This document shows positions 48,663 through 56,362 of a DNA stretch of 64,000 nt, piece after piece. A model generated the notes under the pieces. The model searched no databases, had not been told where the DNA came from, and saw only the letters and a program-made list of their open reading frames with translations. Numbering within the stretch: the stretch's first letter is position 1; each line of letters begins with the position of its first letter. Origin of the DNA: Ectopseudomonas khazarica (GTDB taxonomy: Bacteria; Pseudomonadota; Gammaproteobacteria; Pseudomonadales; Pseudomonadaceae); contig NZ_SBHZ01000001.1 of NCBI RefSeq assembly GCF_004521985.1, forward strand, positions 248,001-312,000, given 5' to 3'. Position numbers and translations under genes: made by a program.

Positions 48663-48694
48663 GATACTTCAGTTCTGTCGATATCTGGAGTATC
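48663..48694. promoter_or_regulatory. Inverted repeat in the gcl/lysR promoter, probable LysR operator
   Basis: GATACTTCAG (48663-48672) and CTGGAGTATC (48685-48694) are complementary at 9 of 10 positions with a 12-bp spacer. It lies between the divergent gcl and lysR genes. The right arm contains the lysR ribosome binding site CTGGAG, so binding could also block lysR expression. The regulator assignment is by position only. Confidence 0.55.
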
Positions 48695-48696
48695 GA

Positions 48697-49611
48697 ATGG
48701 ACCGTCATACCCTTATCCGTAGTTTCGTGTTGGTCGCCGACAACGGCAGCTTTGCCGCCGCCGCGCTCAGCGAAGGCGTGACCCCCGTGGTGATGGGGCG
48801 GCGCCTGGATGCCCTGGAGCGCCATCTCGGCGTCAAGCTGATGCACCGCTCCACGCGCGGCCTGCAGCTGACCGACCTGGGCGAGCAGTACCTCGACCGT
48901 GCCCGCAGCCTGCTCAAGGACTTCGATGAAGCCGATGCCAGCGTGGCCCGCGGCGGCAAGTCGGTGCGCGGGCACCTGGTGGTATCCGCCCCGGCGGCGT
49001 TCGGCAGGCGGCACATTGCGCCGCATGCGGCGGCCTTTCTGCTGCGCTACCCGGACCTGAAGCTGTCCTTCAACTTCACCGACAGCCTGGTCGACCTGGT
49101 GCGCCAGGGCTACGACATGGGCATCCGCATCGGCGAGGTCACCGACCCCAACTACGTCGCGGTGAAGCTGTTCCCCAATCGCCGCGTGGTCTGCGGTGCA
49201 CCTGGCTACTTCGAGCTGCATGGCGTGCCGCGCACCCTCGAGGATCTGGCGCGGCACAACTGCCTGGCGTTCAACCTGCAGGGCGGTCAGCAGCGTGGCT
49301 GGACCTTCCTGCGCGAAGGGCGTCAGGTGGCGGTGAAGGTGGCGGGCAACCTCGACTGCAATGACGGCGAGCTGCTCTACAACTGGGTCAAGCAGGGGTT
49401 GGGCATCGGCTGGCGTTCGACCTGGGAGATCCAGGCGGAGCTCAAGGCTGGCGAGCTGGTGACGGTGCTGGACGATTACGAGATCCCGGCCTACGACATC
49501 CAGGCGGTCTATCCGCAGCAGCGTTATCTGCCGGCCAAGGTGCGTTTCTTCATCGACTATCTCAAGGACATCTACAACACGCCGGGGTACTGGGAGAACC
49601 GGGCGGACTAG
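48697..49611 (+). CDS. LysR-family transcriptional regulator
   Basis: 304 residues from the ATG at 48697 ([20 protein letters not shown]). The N-terminal winged helix-turn-helix is at about 1-60 ([20 protein letters not shown]), with the substrate-binding domain at about 90-295. It is divergent from gcl with a 111-bp shared promoter, so control of glyoxylate use is likely; the effector is unknown. Confidence 0.9.
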   Translation: MDRHTLIRSFVLVADNGSFAAAALSEGVTPVVMGRRLDALERHLGVKLMHRSTRGLQLTDLGEQYLDRARSLLKDFDEADASVARGGKSVRGHLVVSAPAAFGRRHIAPHAAAFLLRYPDLKLSFNFTDSLVDLVRQGYDMGIRIGEVTDPNYVAVKLFPNRRVVCGAPGYFELHGVPRTLEDLARHNCLAFNLQGGQQRGWTFLREGRQVAVKVAGNLDCNDGELLYNWVKQGLGIGWRSTWEIQAELKAGELVTVLDDYEIPAYDIQAVYPQQRYLPAKVRFFIDYLKDIYNTPGYWENRAD

Positions 49612-49654
49612 CCCGTATGCTCGATACTTTGATTGTGATTTTCAGATAAAAATA

Positions 49655-49664
49655 TTGTGTACAT
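49655..49664. promoter_or_regulatory. TTGT-NN-ACAA-like site, one mismatch
   Basis: TTGTGTACAT in an AT-rich stretch downstream of lysR and upstream of the MITE and the GlcG-like gene. It is a weaker member of the purine-region palindrome family. A different perfect palindrome, TTGTTGCAACAA, lies at 49687-49698. Confidence 0.35.
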
Positions 49665-49749
49665 ATTTTATTGATTTTGTGTTTTGTTGTTGCAACAAAC
49701 CTTTTCTTCAGCTATTGCATAAGGCGCTTATCCATGCCGCATGCCTTCA

Positions 49750-49904
49750 GGGCACCTCTAAAAACGTAGGCGAGGCAGTCAGCGCAATACCGATGGCGGC
49801 CCCGCAAAAACAGGCGAAGAAGCGCAGTTTACGAGCTGTAAATGAGCATTCTGAGCCTGTTTTTAACGCCGCGATGGCAACGCAGGTCGTTTATAGAGGT
49901 GCCC
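49750..49904. mobile_element. MITE, 155 bp, with TTCA target duplication
   Basis: The ends GGGCACCTCTAAAAACG (49750-49766) and CGTTTATAGAGGTGCCC (49888-49904) are inverted repeats matching at 16 of 17 bases. TTCA directly flanks both sides (49746-49749 and 49905-49908). Internal inverted segments AAAAACAGGC and GCCTGTTTTT would let it fold into a long hairpin. There is no transposase gene, so it must have been moved by one elsewhere. It sits 49 bp before the next gene. Confidence 0.82.
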
Positions 49905-49953
49905 TTCACCGGCCTGTGTGGCGAGTGCCCATTCGCTTTTCTGGAGAACCTGC

Positions 49954-50388
49954 ATGACCACGATCACTCTTTCCACAGCAGTGAACATCACCCGCAATGC
50001 CCTGGCCGTCGGGCGTGACCTCAGCGCCGCGCCGCTGACGGTGGCGGTGCTGGATGCCGGCGGCCACCTGATCAGCCTGCAGCGCGAGGACGGCGCCAGC
50101 CTGCTGCGCCCGCAGATCGCCATCGGCAAGGCCTGGGGTGCGCTGGCGCTCGGCAAGGGTTCGCGGGCGATCGCCAACGACGCGCAGCAGCGTCCGGCCT
50201 TCATCGGCGCGGTGAATACCCTGGCCGAGGGCAGCCTGGTGCCGGCACCGGGCGGCGTGCTGATTCGCGACGAGCATGGCGCGGTGATTGGCGCCGTCGG
50301 TATTACCGGCGACACCTCGGACATCGACGAGCAATGCGCGCTCGGCGCGCTGGAGTCGCTTGGCCTGAAGGCGGATCCCGGGGTCTAG
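49954..50388 (+). CDS. GlcG/HbpS-family protein
   Basis: 144 residues from the ATG at 49954, with CTGGAG upstream. Features of the GlcG/HbpS fold: PLTVAVLDAGGHLISLQRED, RPQIAIGKAWGALALGKGS, and the C-terminal GAVGITGDTSDIDEQCA. Members bind heme or small ligands or support glycolate/diol metabolism; the precise role is unknown. Related genes sit next to gcl in other pseudomonads. Confidence 0.85.
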   Translation: MTTITLSTAVNITRNALAVGRDLSAAPLTVAVLDAGGHLISLQREDGASLLRPQIAIGKAWGALALGKGSRAIANDAQQRPAFIGAVNTLAEGSLVPAPGGVLIRDEHGAVIGAVGITGDTSDIDEQCALGALESLGLKADPGV

Positions 50389-50483
50389 GGATCAGGCAGC
50401 CGCCCCGGATTTCCTGCGGGCGGCGACCAGGGTGGTGGGTCGGTACGGCGCGATCCACCCCCTGACGCTGAACAGAACCCTAC

Positions 50484-50539
50484 GTAGGGTGGATGTCGCT
50501 TTTCACATTCACCAGAACGCTGCAGCGGTAACCCGCGAT
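50484..50539 (+). repeat. 56-bp direct repeat, copy 1
   Basis: Begins GTAGGGTGGATGTCGC and ends GCAGCGGTAACCCGCGAT; differs from copy 2 at three positions. The GGTGGATGT arm pairs with ACATTCACC to make a hairpin with one G-T pair. Region 50389-50717 contains no gene. Confidence 0.8.
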
Positions 50540-50596
50540 TCTGCGAGGGCTGGATGCGTAAGGCGCCCCGCGAAGTGTCAGGTACGGGAGTGCTGC

Positions 50597-50652
50597 GTAG
50601 GGTGGATGTCGCTTTTTACATCCACCAGAACGATGCAGCGGTAACCCGCGAT
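50597..50652 (+). repeat. 56-bp direct repeat, copy 2
   Basis: Same orientation as copy 1, offset by 113 bp. GGTGGATGT and ACATCCACC form a perfect 9-bp stem. It lies 66 bp from the end of the tetR gene. Confidence 0.8.
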
Positions 50653-50717
50653 CTTCCCGACGCCGGGTCGGGTGCACGCAGCGTTCCTGCAGAGTCGACG
50701 AATGACCCTGCGTCAAT

Positions 50718-51362
50718 CTAGGCGCTGGTCACCAGCTCGGAGGCGCTCGATGGCAGCGGGTCGACGTCGCAGCCCTTGAGCACCAGGCGGATGATGGTCT
50801 GTGCGGCGGCTTCGTAGTCGGCATCGTCCAGGCTGGCCTTGCCGGTGACGATGGAGATCTGCCAGTCGAAGTCGGCATAGGTCTGGGTCGCGGCCCAGAT
50901 GCTGAACAGCAGGTGGTGCGGATCGACCGGGGCCATCAGCCCCTGGTCCACCCAGCGCTGGATGCAGGCGATGTTGTGCTTGGCCTGTGCGTTGAGCTGT
51001 TCGGTCTGCTCCGGCGACAGGTGCGGTGCGCCATGCATGATCTCGCTGGCGAATACCTTGGAGGCGTGTGGCAGTTCGCGGGAGATGCGGATCTTCGAGC
51101 GGATGTAGGCCGTCAGCACTTCACTCGGGTGGCCCGGCTGGTTGAAGGGGGCCGAGGCGGCCAGCAGGGGGTCGACGATACTTTCCAGGACCTCGCGGTA
51201 GAGGTTTTCCTTGGATTTGAAGTAGTAGTAGACGTTGGGCTTGGGCAGGCCGGCCTTGGCCGCAATGTCACTGGTCTTGGTGGCGGCGAAGCCCTTGTCG
51301 GCGAACTCCTCGCTGGCTGCGCGCAGGATGAGCTCTTTGTTACGCTCGCGAATGCTGGTCAT
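50718..51362 (-). CDS. RutR-like TetR-family regulator
   Basis: 214 residues from the ATG at 51362 (MTSIRERNKELILRAASEEF). The N-terminal helix-turn-helix (TSDIAAKAGLPKPNVYYYFK) is followed by a C-terminal ligand domain of the RutR/YcdC type (ASKVFASEIMHGAPHLSPEQ). RutR of E. coli senses pyrimidines and also controls purine genes. It is divergent from moaA; a RutR-like palindrome lies between them. Confidence 0.88.
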   Translation of the reverse strand: MTSIRERNKELILRAASEEFADKGFAATKTSDIAAKAGLPKPNVYYYFKSKENLYREVLESIVDPLLAASAPFNQPGHPSEVLTAYIRSKIRISRELPHASKVFASEIMHGAPHLSPEQTEQLNAQAKHNIACIQRWVDQGLMAPVDPHHLLFSIWAATQTYADFDWQISIVTGKASLDDADYEAAAQTIIRLVLKGCDVDPLPSSASELVTSA

Positions 51363-51463
51363 AGGCCCTGTGTTTTCCTTTTCCGCCGGGCGGCGGTCGG
51401 GCATGGTAGCACCGGCTCCGCGCGGGGCTCAAGGCAACGGCTGCGGGCTGCCTGGCGCTTATC

Positions 51464-51477
51464 TGACCCTTGGGTCA
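51464..51477. promoter_or_regulatory. RutR-like operator between tetR and moaA
   Basis: TGACCCTTGGGTCA is a perfect 14-bp palindrome with the TGACC-N4-GGTCA geometry of the E. coli RutR consensus (TTGACCA-NN-TGGTCAA). It is 102 bp upstream of tetR and 98 bp upstream of moaA. It is probably bound by the adjacent TetR protein. Confidence 0.6.
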
Positions 51478-51482
51478 AATTG

Positions 51483-51492
51483 TTGTATACAA
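51483..51492. promoter_or_regulatory. TTGTATACAA palindrome at the moaA promoter
   Basis: A perfect 10-bp palindrome, identical to the site at 61526 before puuE, 83 bp upstream of the moaA start. It belongs to the TTGT-NN-ACAA family confined to the purine region. Confidence 0.6.
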
Positions 51493-51574
51493 GAAAACGC
51501 TTTTCTGTTTTTATCCCGCGCAGCAATATCCATGACAAGAAAGTCTCGGCGCGTGACGCTGCAGGAGACCCACC

Positions 51575-52570
51575 GTGCACACCCATCAACTGGTCGATCC
51601 GTTCGGTCGTCGCATCACCTACCTGCGTCTGTCGGTGACCGATCGCTGCGACTTTCGCTGCACCTACTGCATGAGCGAAGACATGCAGTTCGCGCCGCGC
51701 CAGCAGATCCTCAGCCTGGAAGAGGCCTATGCCGTGGCCGACGCCTTCATCGCGCTGGGCGTGCGGCGCATCCGCATCACAGGCGGCGAGCCGCTGGTGC
51801 GCAAGAACGTCCTGAGCCTGCTGCAGCGCCTGGGCGCGCGGGACGAACTCGAGGACCTGGCGATCACCACCAACGGTTCGCAGCTTGGCGAGCTGGCGGC
51901 GCCGTTGCGTGCAGCGGGTGTGCGTCGCCTGAACATTAGCCTGGATTCCCTGCAGCGCGAGCGCTTTGCCGCCTTCACCCGGCGCGACAAGCTGGAGCAG
52001 GTGCTGGCGGGCATCGAGGCGGCGCGCGTCGCCGGGTTCGAGCGGATCAAGCTCAACAGCGTGGTGCAGAGCGGGCGCAACGACGACGAGGTGCTCGATC
52101 TGGTCGAGTTCGCCATCGCCCGTGGTCTGGATATCAGTTTCATCGAGGAAATGCCGCTGGGCAGCGTGGTCAGCCACAGCCGCGAGCAGACCTTCTGCTC
52201 CAGTGACGAGGTGCGCCGGCGCATCGAGCAGCGTCATGCGCTGGTGCGCAGCAACAAGGTCACCGGCGGGCCGTCGCGCTACTGGCAAGTGGTCGGCACG
52301 CAGACCCAGGTCGGTTTCATTTCCCCGCACAGCCACAACTTCTGCGGTGATTGCAATCGCGTGCGGGTCACTGCCGAAGGCAAGCTGGTGCTGTGCCTCG
52401 GGCATGACGATGCGCTGGACCTCAAGCGCCTGTTGCGCGCGCATCCGGGTGACGGCGAGCGCCTGCGCCAGGCGCTGGTCGAGGCGCTGCGCCTGAAGCC
52501 CGAGCGGCACCACTTCGCCAGCGACGAGCAGGTGCAGGTGGTGCGCTTCATGAGCATGACCGGCGGCTGA
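51575..52570 (+). CDS. moaA: GTP 3',8-cyclase MoaA (molybdopterin biosynthesis)
   Basis: 331 residues. The radical-SAM cluster CDFRCTYC is at the N-terminus, the SAM-binding segment is ITGGEPLVRKN, the second cluster CGDCNR...C is near 255-272, and the protein ends in the family GG tail. It makes the first molybdopterin intermediate from GTP. It lies among purine genes rather than moa genes, fitting a supply for molybdenum-dependent xanthine dehydrogenase. GGAG precedes the ATG. Confidence 0.95.
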   Translation: MHTHQLVDPFGRRITYLRLSVTDRCDFRCTYCMSEDMQFAPRQQILSLEEAYAVADAFIALGVRRIRITGGEPLVRKNVLSLLQRLGARDELEDLAITTNGSQLGELAAPLRAAGVRRLNISLDSLQRERFAAFTRRDKLEQVLAGIEAARVAGFERIKLNSVVQSGRNDDEVLDLVEFAIARGLDISFIEEMPLGSVVSHSREQTFCSSDEVRRRIEQRHALVRSNKVTGGPSRYWQVVGTQTQVGFISPHSHNFCGDCNRVRVTAEGKLVLCLGHDDALDLKRLLRAHPGDGERLRQALVEALRLKPERHHFASDEQVQVVRFMSMTGG

Positions 52571-52614
52571 GACGGCCTGATCGGAATCCCACAACAAAAA
52601 CAAGGAGGCTCGCA

Positions 52615-53454
52615 ATGAAGCCCGTACGACCCTGTCTGCTGTTTGCCGTTCTGCTGTCACCCGCTGCCTGGGCGCAGACCTACGTGGTGGGGGTGGAGGA
52701 CCTGCCGTTCGCTCCGCATTACAGCCTCGATGCGGGAGGCAAGTACCAGGGATTCGCCCGTGAGGTGCTGGACGCCTTCGCCGCCGACAGCGGCATCGAT
52801 CTGACCTACAGGGCGCTGCCGGTCGAGCAGTTGCTGCCGGCCCTGCAGCGCGGCGAGATCGATTTCAAGTACCCGGACAGCCCGCTTTGGGCCGGCGCGC
52901 AGAAGACCGGCATGGCCCTCCACTACAGCGCGGCGGTGGTCGATTACGTCGATGGCGTGCTGGTGGCGCCGCAGCGCCAGGGGCAGGCGCTGGACAGCAT
53001 TCATCGCCTGGCCATGGTGCAGGGCTGGACACCGCGAGGCTACGAGCAGCGCATCGACGACGGGCAGATTCAGCTGAGTTACAGCGACGACCTGCGGCAG
53101 ATGATTCGCCAGGCGCTGAAGCAGGACACCGATGGCGCCTATTTCAACGTGGTGGTGGCGACCCACTACCTCGACAACATCCGGGCGCGCCCCGGTGCTC
53201 TGGTGTTCGACCCCAAGCTGCCGCATACCCGTGGCAGCTTCCACCTGTCGAGCGTGCGTCAGCCGCAGCTGATCGCCCGTTTCGACCGCTTCCTCGGCGA
53301 ACGCTCGGCCGATGTGGCGGCGCTCAAGGCTAAGTACCGGGTCGAGGCCAACCTGGACAGCGAGTACATGGGGCTCGAGCAGTGGAAGGTCGACTTTCTC
53401 GAACGCCAGAAAGCCAAAGCCGGCGCACAGGCGCCGGCTTCGTCCCTGCGTTGA
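52615..53454 (+). CDS. Periplasmic substrate-binding protein (SBP family 3)
   Basis: 279 residues: signal peptide (MKPVRPCLLFAVLLSPAAWA) and a two-lobed SBP_bac_3 fold (LPFAPHYSLDAGGKYQGFAR, GEIDFKYPDSPLWAGAQKTG). No ABC permease or ATPase is adjacent, so it may be an orphan binding protein or sensor. It follows moaA by 44 bp with an AGGAGG binding site. Confidence 0.82.
   Translation: MKPVRPCLLFAVLLSPAAWAQTYVVGVEDLPFAPHYSLDAGGKYQGFAREVLDAFAADSGIDLTYRALPVEQLLPALQRGEIDFKYPDSPLWAGAQKTGMALHYSAAVVDYVDGVLVAPQRQGQALDSIHRLAMVQGWTPRGYEQRIDDGQIQLSYSDDLRQMIRQALKQDTDGAYFNVVVATHYLDNIRARPGALVFDPKLPHTRGSFHLSSVRQPQLIARFDRFLGERSADVAALKAKYRVEANLDSEYMGLEQWKVDFLERQKAKAGAQAPASSLR
53419..53438. terminator. Hairpin inside the 3' end of the substrate-binding protein gene
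   Basis: GCCGGCGC, ACAG loop, GCGCCGGC: a perfect 8-bp GC stem ending 16 bp before the stop. The converging NCS1 gene stops 4 bp further on, so this coding-region hairpin may serve as the shared terminator. There is no T run. Confidence 0.5.
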
Positions 53455-53458
53455 TGGT

Positions 53459-54925
53459 TCAGGCGCTGGCGTTGGCGCGTTTCAGCGCCTGCGCCTGGCC
53501 GTGCATCAGGCCATAGTGCAGCACCGCGCCGAGCAGGGCGCCGAGCAGCCAGGCGTAGCCCGACAGCTGGCTCAGACCGGGGACCCAGACCGAGGCCACC
53601 GAGAACAGTGAGGCGACGACGAACGCGACCAGCGCCTTGCGGTTCCAGCCGCCGTCGAAGTAGTAGGCCGAGCCGACCTCGGCGCTGAACAGCTGCTGCA
53701 GGTCGAGCTTGCGCCGGCGTACCAGGTAGTAGTCGGCGACGATGATGCCGTACAGCGGCGCCAGTACCGCGCCCAGGGTATCGACGAAGGCGGCGATGCC
53801 GACGTTGCTGATGAAGGCCACCCACAGGGCACCGATGAAGAAGGCGATGGCCGCGGTGATGAAGCCGCCGGTGCGCGCACTGATGTGCGCGGGGGCGAGG
53901 TTGGCCAGGTCGTAGGCCGGCGGGATGAAGTTGGCCACCAGGTTGATGCCCACGGTGGCGGCGAAGAAGGTCAGCGCGGCGATGATGGTCAGGGTCAGGT
54001 TGTCGACCCGGGCGACGATGTCGGTCGGATTGGTCAGCGTCTCGCCGAACACCACCACGGTACCGGCGGTAATCACCAGGGCGATCAGCGAGAAGAACGC
54101 CAGGCTCACCGGCAGGCCGAGGAAGTTGCCGATGGTCATCTGCCTTTCGCTTTTGACAAAGCGGGCGAAGTCACCGTAGTTGATCACCACGGCGGCGAAG
54201 TAGGCGACCATGGTGCCGACCACGGCGAAGAAGGCGGCCACCGGCCCGGCGGCATAGTCGCCGCTGCCACGGAAGATGTTGCCCAGCTCGCCCAGCAGGC
54301 TCGGCCCGGCCTGGTACCAGATCATGATCATCAGGGCGATCATCACCACATAGACCAGCGGGCCGGCCCAGTTGAGGAAGCGGGTGATCCAGCTCATGCC
54401 GCAGATGAACAGGCCGACCTGGAACAGGCAGACGATCACGTAGGACAGCCAGCCGATGGCGGTCAGGCCGAGGTACAGGGCGGGTTCCTGCGGTTGCAGC
54501 AGCGAGTTGAGCAGCAACGCCACGGCGGTGGAGGCGAAGTAGGTCTGCACGCCGTACCAGAAGATGGCGACGATGCCGCGTACCAGTGCAGGGAAGTTGG
54601 CGCCGCGCACACCCATGCTGGCGCGGGCGAACACCGGGAAGGGGATGCCGTACTTGACGCTGGGCTTGCCGGTTAGCTGGACCAGGCCCATGACAATGAA
54701 GCCGGCCAGCACGATGCCGGCCAGCACCGCCCAGCCATTGAGCCCGTAGGAGATGAACAGTGTCGCGGCGAGGGTGTAGCCGAACAGGCTCTGGATGTCG
54801 TTGGACCACACGTTGAATATCTCGAACCAGCCCCAGGTGCGCTTCTCCGGCGCCAGTGGAGCGAGGTCCTCGTTATGCAGCGTGGGGTCGATCTGCTTGA
54901 TGCGAAAGTCGTCAGTGTCGGACAT
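53459..54925 (-). CDS. NCS1-family nucleobase/allantoin-type permease
   Basis: 488 residues with about 12 membrane helices and NCS1 features: WSNDIQSLFGYTLAATLF near the N-terminus, VKYGIPFPVFARASMGVRG, and VVINYGDFARFVKSERQM. Members import purines, pyrimidines, allantoin or hydantoins; its position points to a purine-related substrate. It converges on the substrate-binding gene. Confidence 0.9.
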   Translation of the reverse strand: MSDTDDFRIKQIDPTLHNEDLAPLAPEKRTWGWFEIFNVWSNDIQSLFGYTLAATLFISYGLNGWAVLAGIVLAGFIVMGLVQLTGKPSVKYGIPFPVFARASMGVRGANFPALVRGIVAIFWYGVQTYFASTAVALLLNSLLQPQEPALYLGLTAIGWLSYVIVCLFQVGLFICGMSWITRFLNWAGPLVYVVMIALMIMIWYQAGPSLLGELGNIFRGSGDYAAGPVAAFFAVVGTMVAYFAAVVINYGDFARFVKSERQMTIGNFLGLPVSLAFFSLIALVITAGTVVVFGETLTNPTDIVARVDNLTLTIIAALTFFAATVGINLVANFIPPAYDLANLAPAHISARTGGFITAAIAFFIGALWVAFISNVGIAAFVDTLGAVLAPLYGIIVADYYLVRRRKLDLQQLFSAEVGSAYYFDGGWNRKALVAFVVASLFSVASVWVPGLSQLSGYAWLLGALLGAVLHYGLMHGQAQALKRANASA

Positions 54926-55022
54926 GAACCGCTCCCAGTATTGTTCTTGCGCACGGTGGCGTATGAGGAGGTTTGCCTGCAGGTTTCATTCCGCTTTTGT
55001 ATGCGCTTCGTGACTGGGCTTG

Positions 55023-55030
55023 TGTATACA
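55023..55030. promoter_or_regulatory. TGTATACA core site upstream of NCS1 permease
   Basis: The 8-base core of TTGTATACAA within GTGTATACAG, 98 bp before the NCS1 start. It is one of three related sites in this 499-bp gap (54926-55424), which contains no gene. Confidence 0.4.
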
Positions 55031-55067
55031 GCCACTTCGACAGTGTTTCGGATGGAACCTGAGTGTC

Positions 55068-55077
55068 TTGTACACAT
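55068..55077. promoter_or_regulatory. TTGTACACAT site upstream of NCS1 permease
   Basis: Nine of ten positions match the TTGT-NN-ACAA pattern; 45 bp from the neighbouring core site. Confidence 0.45.
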
Positions 55078-55110
55078 AAAAAACCTTGATGAACATGGTT
55101 TTCTTGAAGA

Positions 55111-55120
55111 TTGAACACAA
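55111..55120. promoter_or_regulatory. TTGAACACAA site upstream of NCS1 permease
   Basis: One mismatch to TTGT-NN-ACAA; third site of the cluster, 43 bp from the second. Confidence 0.35.
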
Positions 55121-55339
55121 AAATCATAGATATTGTGATCAAAAACTTGACCGCATGATCAGTTTCATGCGGGGAAAGAGGCATGCCTCAAGGTGGCAGC
55201 AGGGTTGCGGATCTGCACCGATACGGTGCCGGGGTGACATGCGCGGGTCGCAATGGTGCGCTGCGGATCGGCACGCGGTTGCGCGCTGCAGCCGAGGCAG
55301 GTGTGTCCGGGACGCCAGGGGGCTCGCCCGAAACGAAGA

Positions 55340-55374
55340 AAAGGGGGAAGGGCGCGAACGCCGATCCCCCCTTT
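55340..55374 (-). terminator. Probable terminator of the tsx-like gene
   Basis: On the minus strand, AAAGGGGG and CCCCCTTT form an 8-bp stem around a 19-base loop, followed by TCTTCGTTT. It lies 50 bp beyond the stop of the tsx-like gene. Confidence 0.6.
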
Positions 55375-55424
55375 ACCCGGCCGCTGTCCCTACCCGACAC
55401 CGGCCAAGTGCGTTGCGGCAATGG

Positions 55425-56285
55425 TCAGAAGTGGTACTTGACCAGTGCCTGCACGGCGGTCTGGTCGAAGCGGTCACCCGATCCGTCTACCGGTTTCACG
55501 CCGTACTTGGCGCGCCACATGTTCACTTCGGTGCCAACGTAGAGCTGGCGCTCCTTGCCGAACAGCGCCTTGCCCGCATCCCACTTGATCTGGATCGAGG
55601 AGCCTACCGAGGTCTGGGTGCCGGCATCGCGGGACGGTGAGCGCCAGTCGACGAAGCCATCCACCAGGAAGTCCTGTTCGCCCAGGCTGAACGGATAGGC
55701 CGCGCTGACCGTCAGCTGGGTCGCATAACCGTTGCTGTTGCGGTCGGCGAAGAAGGTGTGGTTGTTGATCTTCACCTGGTACAGGTTGGTCTTGAAGAAG
55801 TTGAAACCCGGTACGTCCCAGTCCAGGCCGATGCCGTACAGGTAGTTCTCCGGCCCCGGGCCGCCTTCGCCTTTCTCGTAGGTGAAGGCGGCATAGATGT
55901 CCTTGATCGGGCCGACGGCCAGCTCCTGCCCGGTCAGCCAGCTCAGGCTCACGCGCGGGGAGAACTCCATGTAGTAGAAGGAGTTGCGCTCGTGCTGGCG
56001 GAAGCTGCCGTTGTCGAAGCTGCCGCGCGTCTGCACGTTGTCGGTACGGATGTAGTCGAGGAAGTAGAAGATGTCGCCCCAGGCCCAGCCACTGGCATGC
56101 TCGAAGGTGAAGGTGGTCTGGGTGCGCTGCTCTTCGCCGTTGAAGTTCATGCGCTGGAAGTTCTCGCCGTACAGGTAGGACAGGCTGTTGTCCTGCCAGT
56201 GCAGCAGGTCGCCGGCAAGCGCCTGCTGACCGGAGAACAGTCCGGCAGAGAGGGCGAAGCAGTGAGGCAGATGCTTGAGTTTCAT
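55425..56285 (-). CDS. Tsx/OmpK-like outer-membrane nucleoside channel
   Basis: 286 residues: signal peptide (about 1-24, ending QQALA), then alternating amphipathic strands rich in Tyr, Phe and Asn. The protein ends in the outer-membrane Phe (LVKYHF). The start DLLHWQDNSLSYLYGENFQR resembles Tsx-family nucleoside channels. It is downstream of the NCS2 permease on the same strand, fitting outer-membrane uptake of purine nucleosides or bases. Confidence 0.85.
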   Translation of the reverse strand: MKLKHLPHCFALSAGLFSGQQALAGDLLHWQDNSLSYLYGENFQRMNFNGEEQRTQTTFTFEHASGWAWGDIFYFLDYIRTDNVQTRGSFDNGSFRQHERNSFYYMEFSPRVSLSWLTGQELAVGPIKDIYAAFTYEKGEGGPGPENYLYGIGLDWDVPGFNFFKTNLYQVKINNHTFFADRNSNGYATQLTVSAAYPFSLGEQDFLVDGFVDWRSPSRDAGTQTSVGSSIQIKWDAGKALFGKERQLYVGTEVNMWRAKYGVKPVDGSGDRFDQTAVQALVKYHF

Positions 56286-56322
56286 GGGTTTTCCTTGTTC
56301 TTTTGACGTGCAGACGGGTACC

Positions 56323-56342
56323 CCCGGCAGCGCGCTGCCGGG
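56323..56342. repeat. Perfect 20-bp palindrome between NCS2 and tsx-like genes
   Basis: CCCGGCAGCGCGCTGCCGGG is self-complementary throughout. It lies in the 77-bp gap after the NCS2 stop and before the tsx-like start. It may be a leaky terminator or processing hairpin setting relative expression. Confidence 0.6.
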
Positions 56343-56362
56343 AGTGGACGGGTGGGGCGTGA

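Noticed and set aside
49655..49957. 100-codon plus-strand frame before the GlcG-like gene
   Set aside because: It runs through the AT-rich gap and the MITE and has no protein-like features or binding site.
50484..50652. Repeat pair considered as a CRISPR fragment
   Set aside because: Only two copies, 56 bp long and with an internal hairpin over half the unit, no spacer array and no cas genes.
55086..55640. Plus-strand frame of 184 codons between the NCS1 permease and tsx-like genes
   Set aside because: It crosses the putative operators and terminator, then lies antisense to the tsx-like gene.
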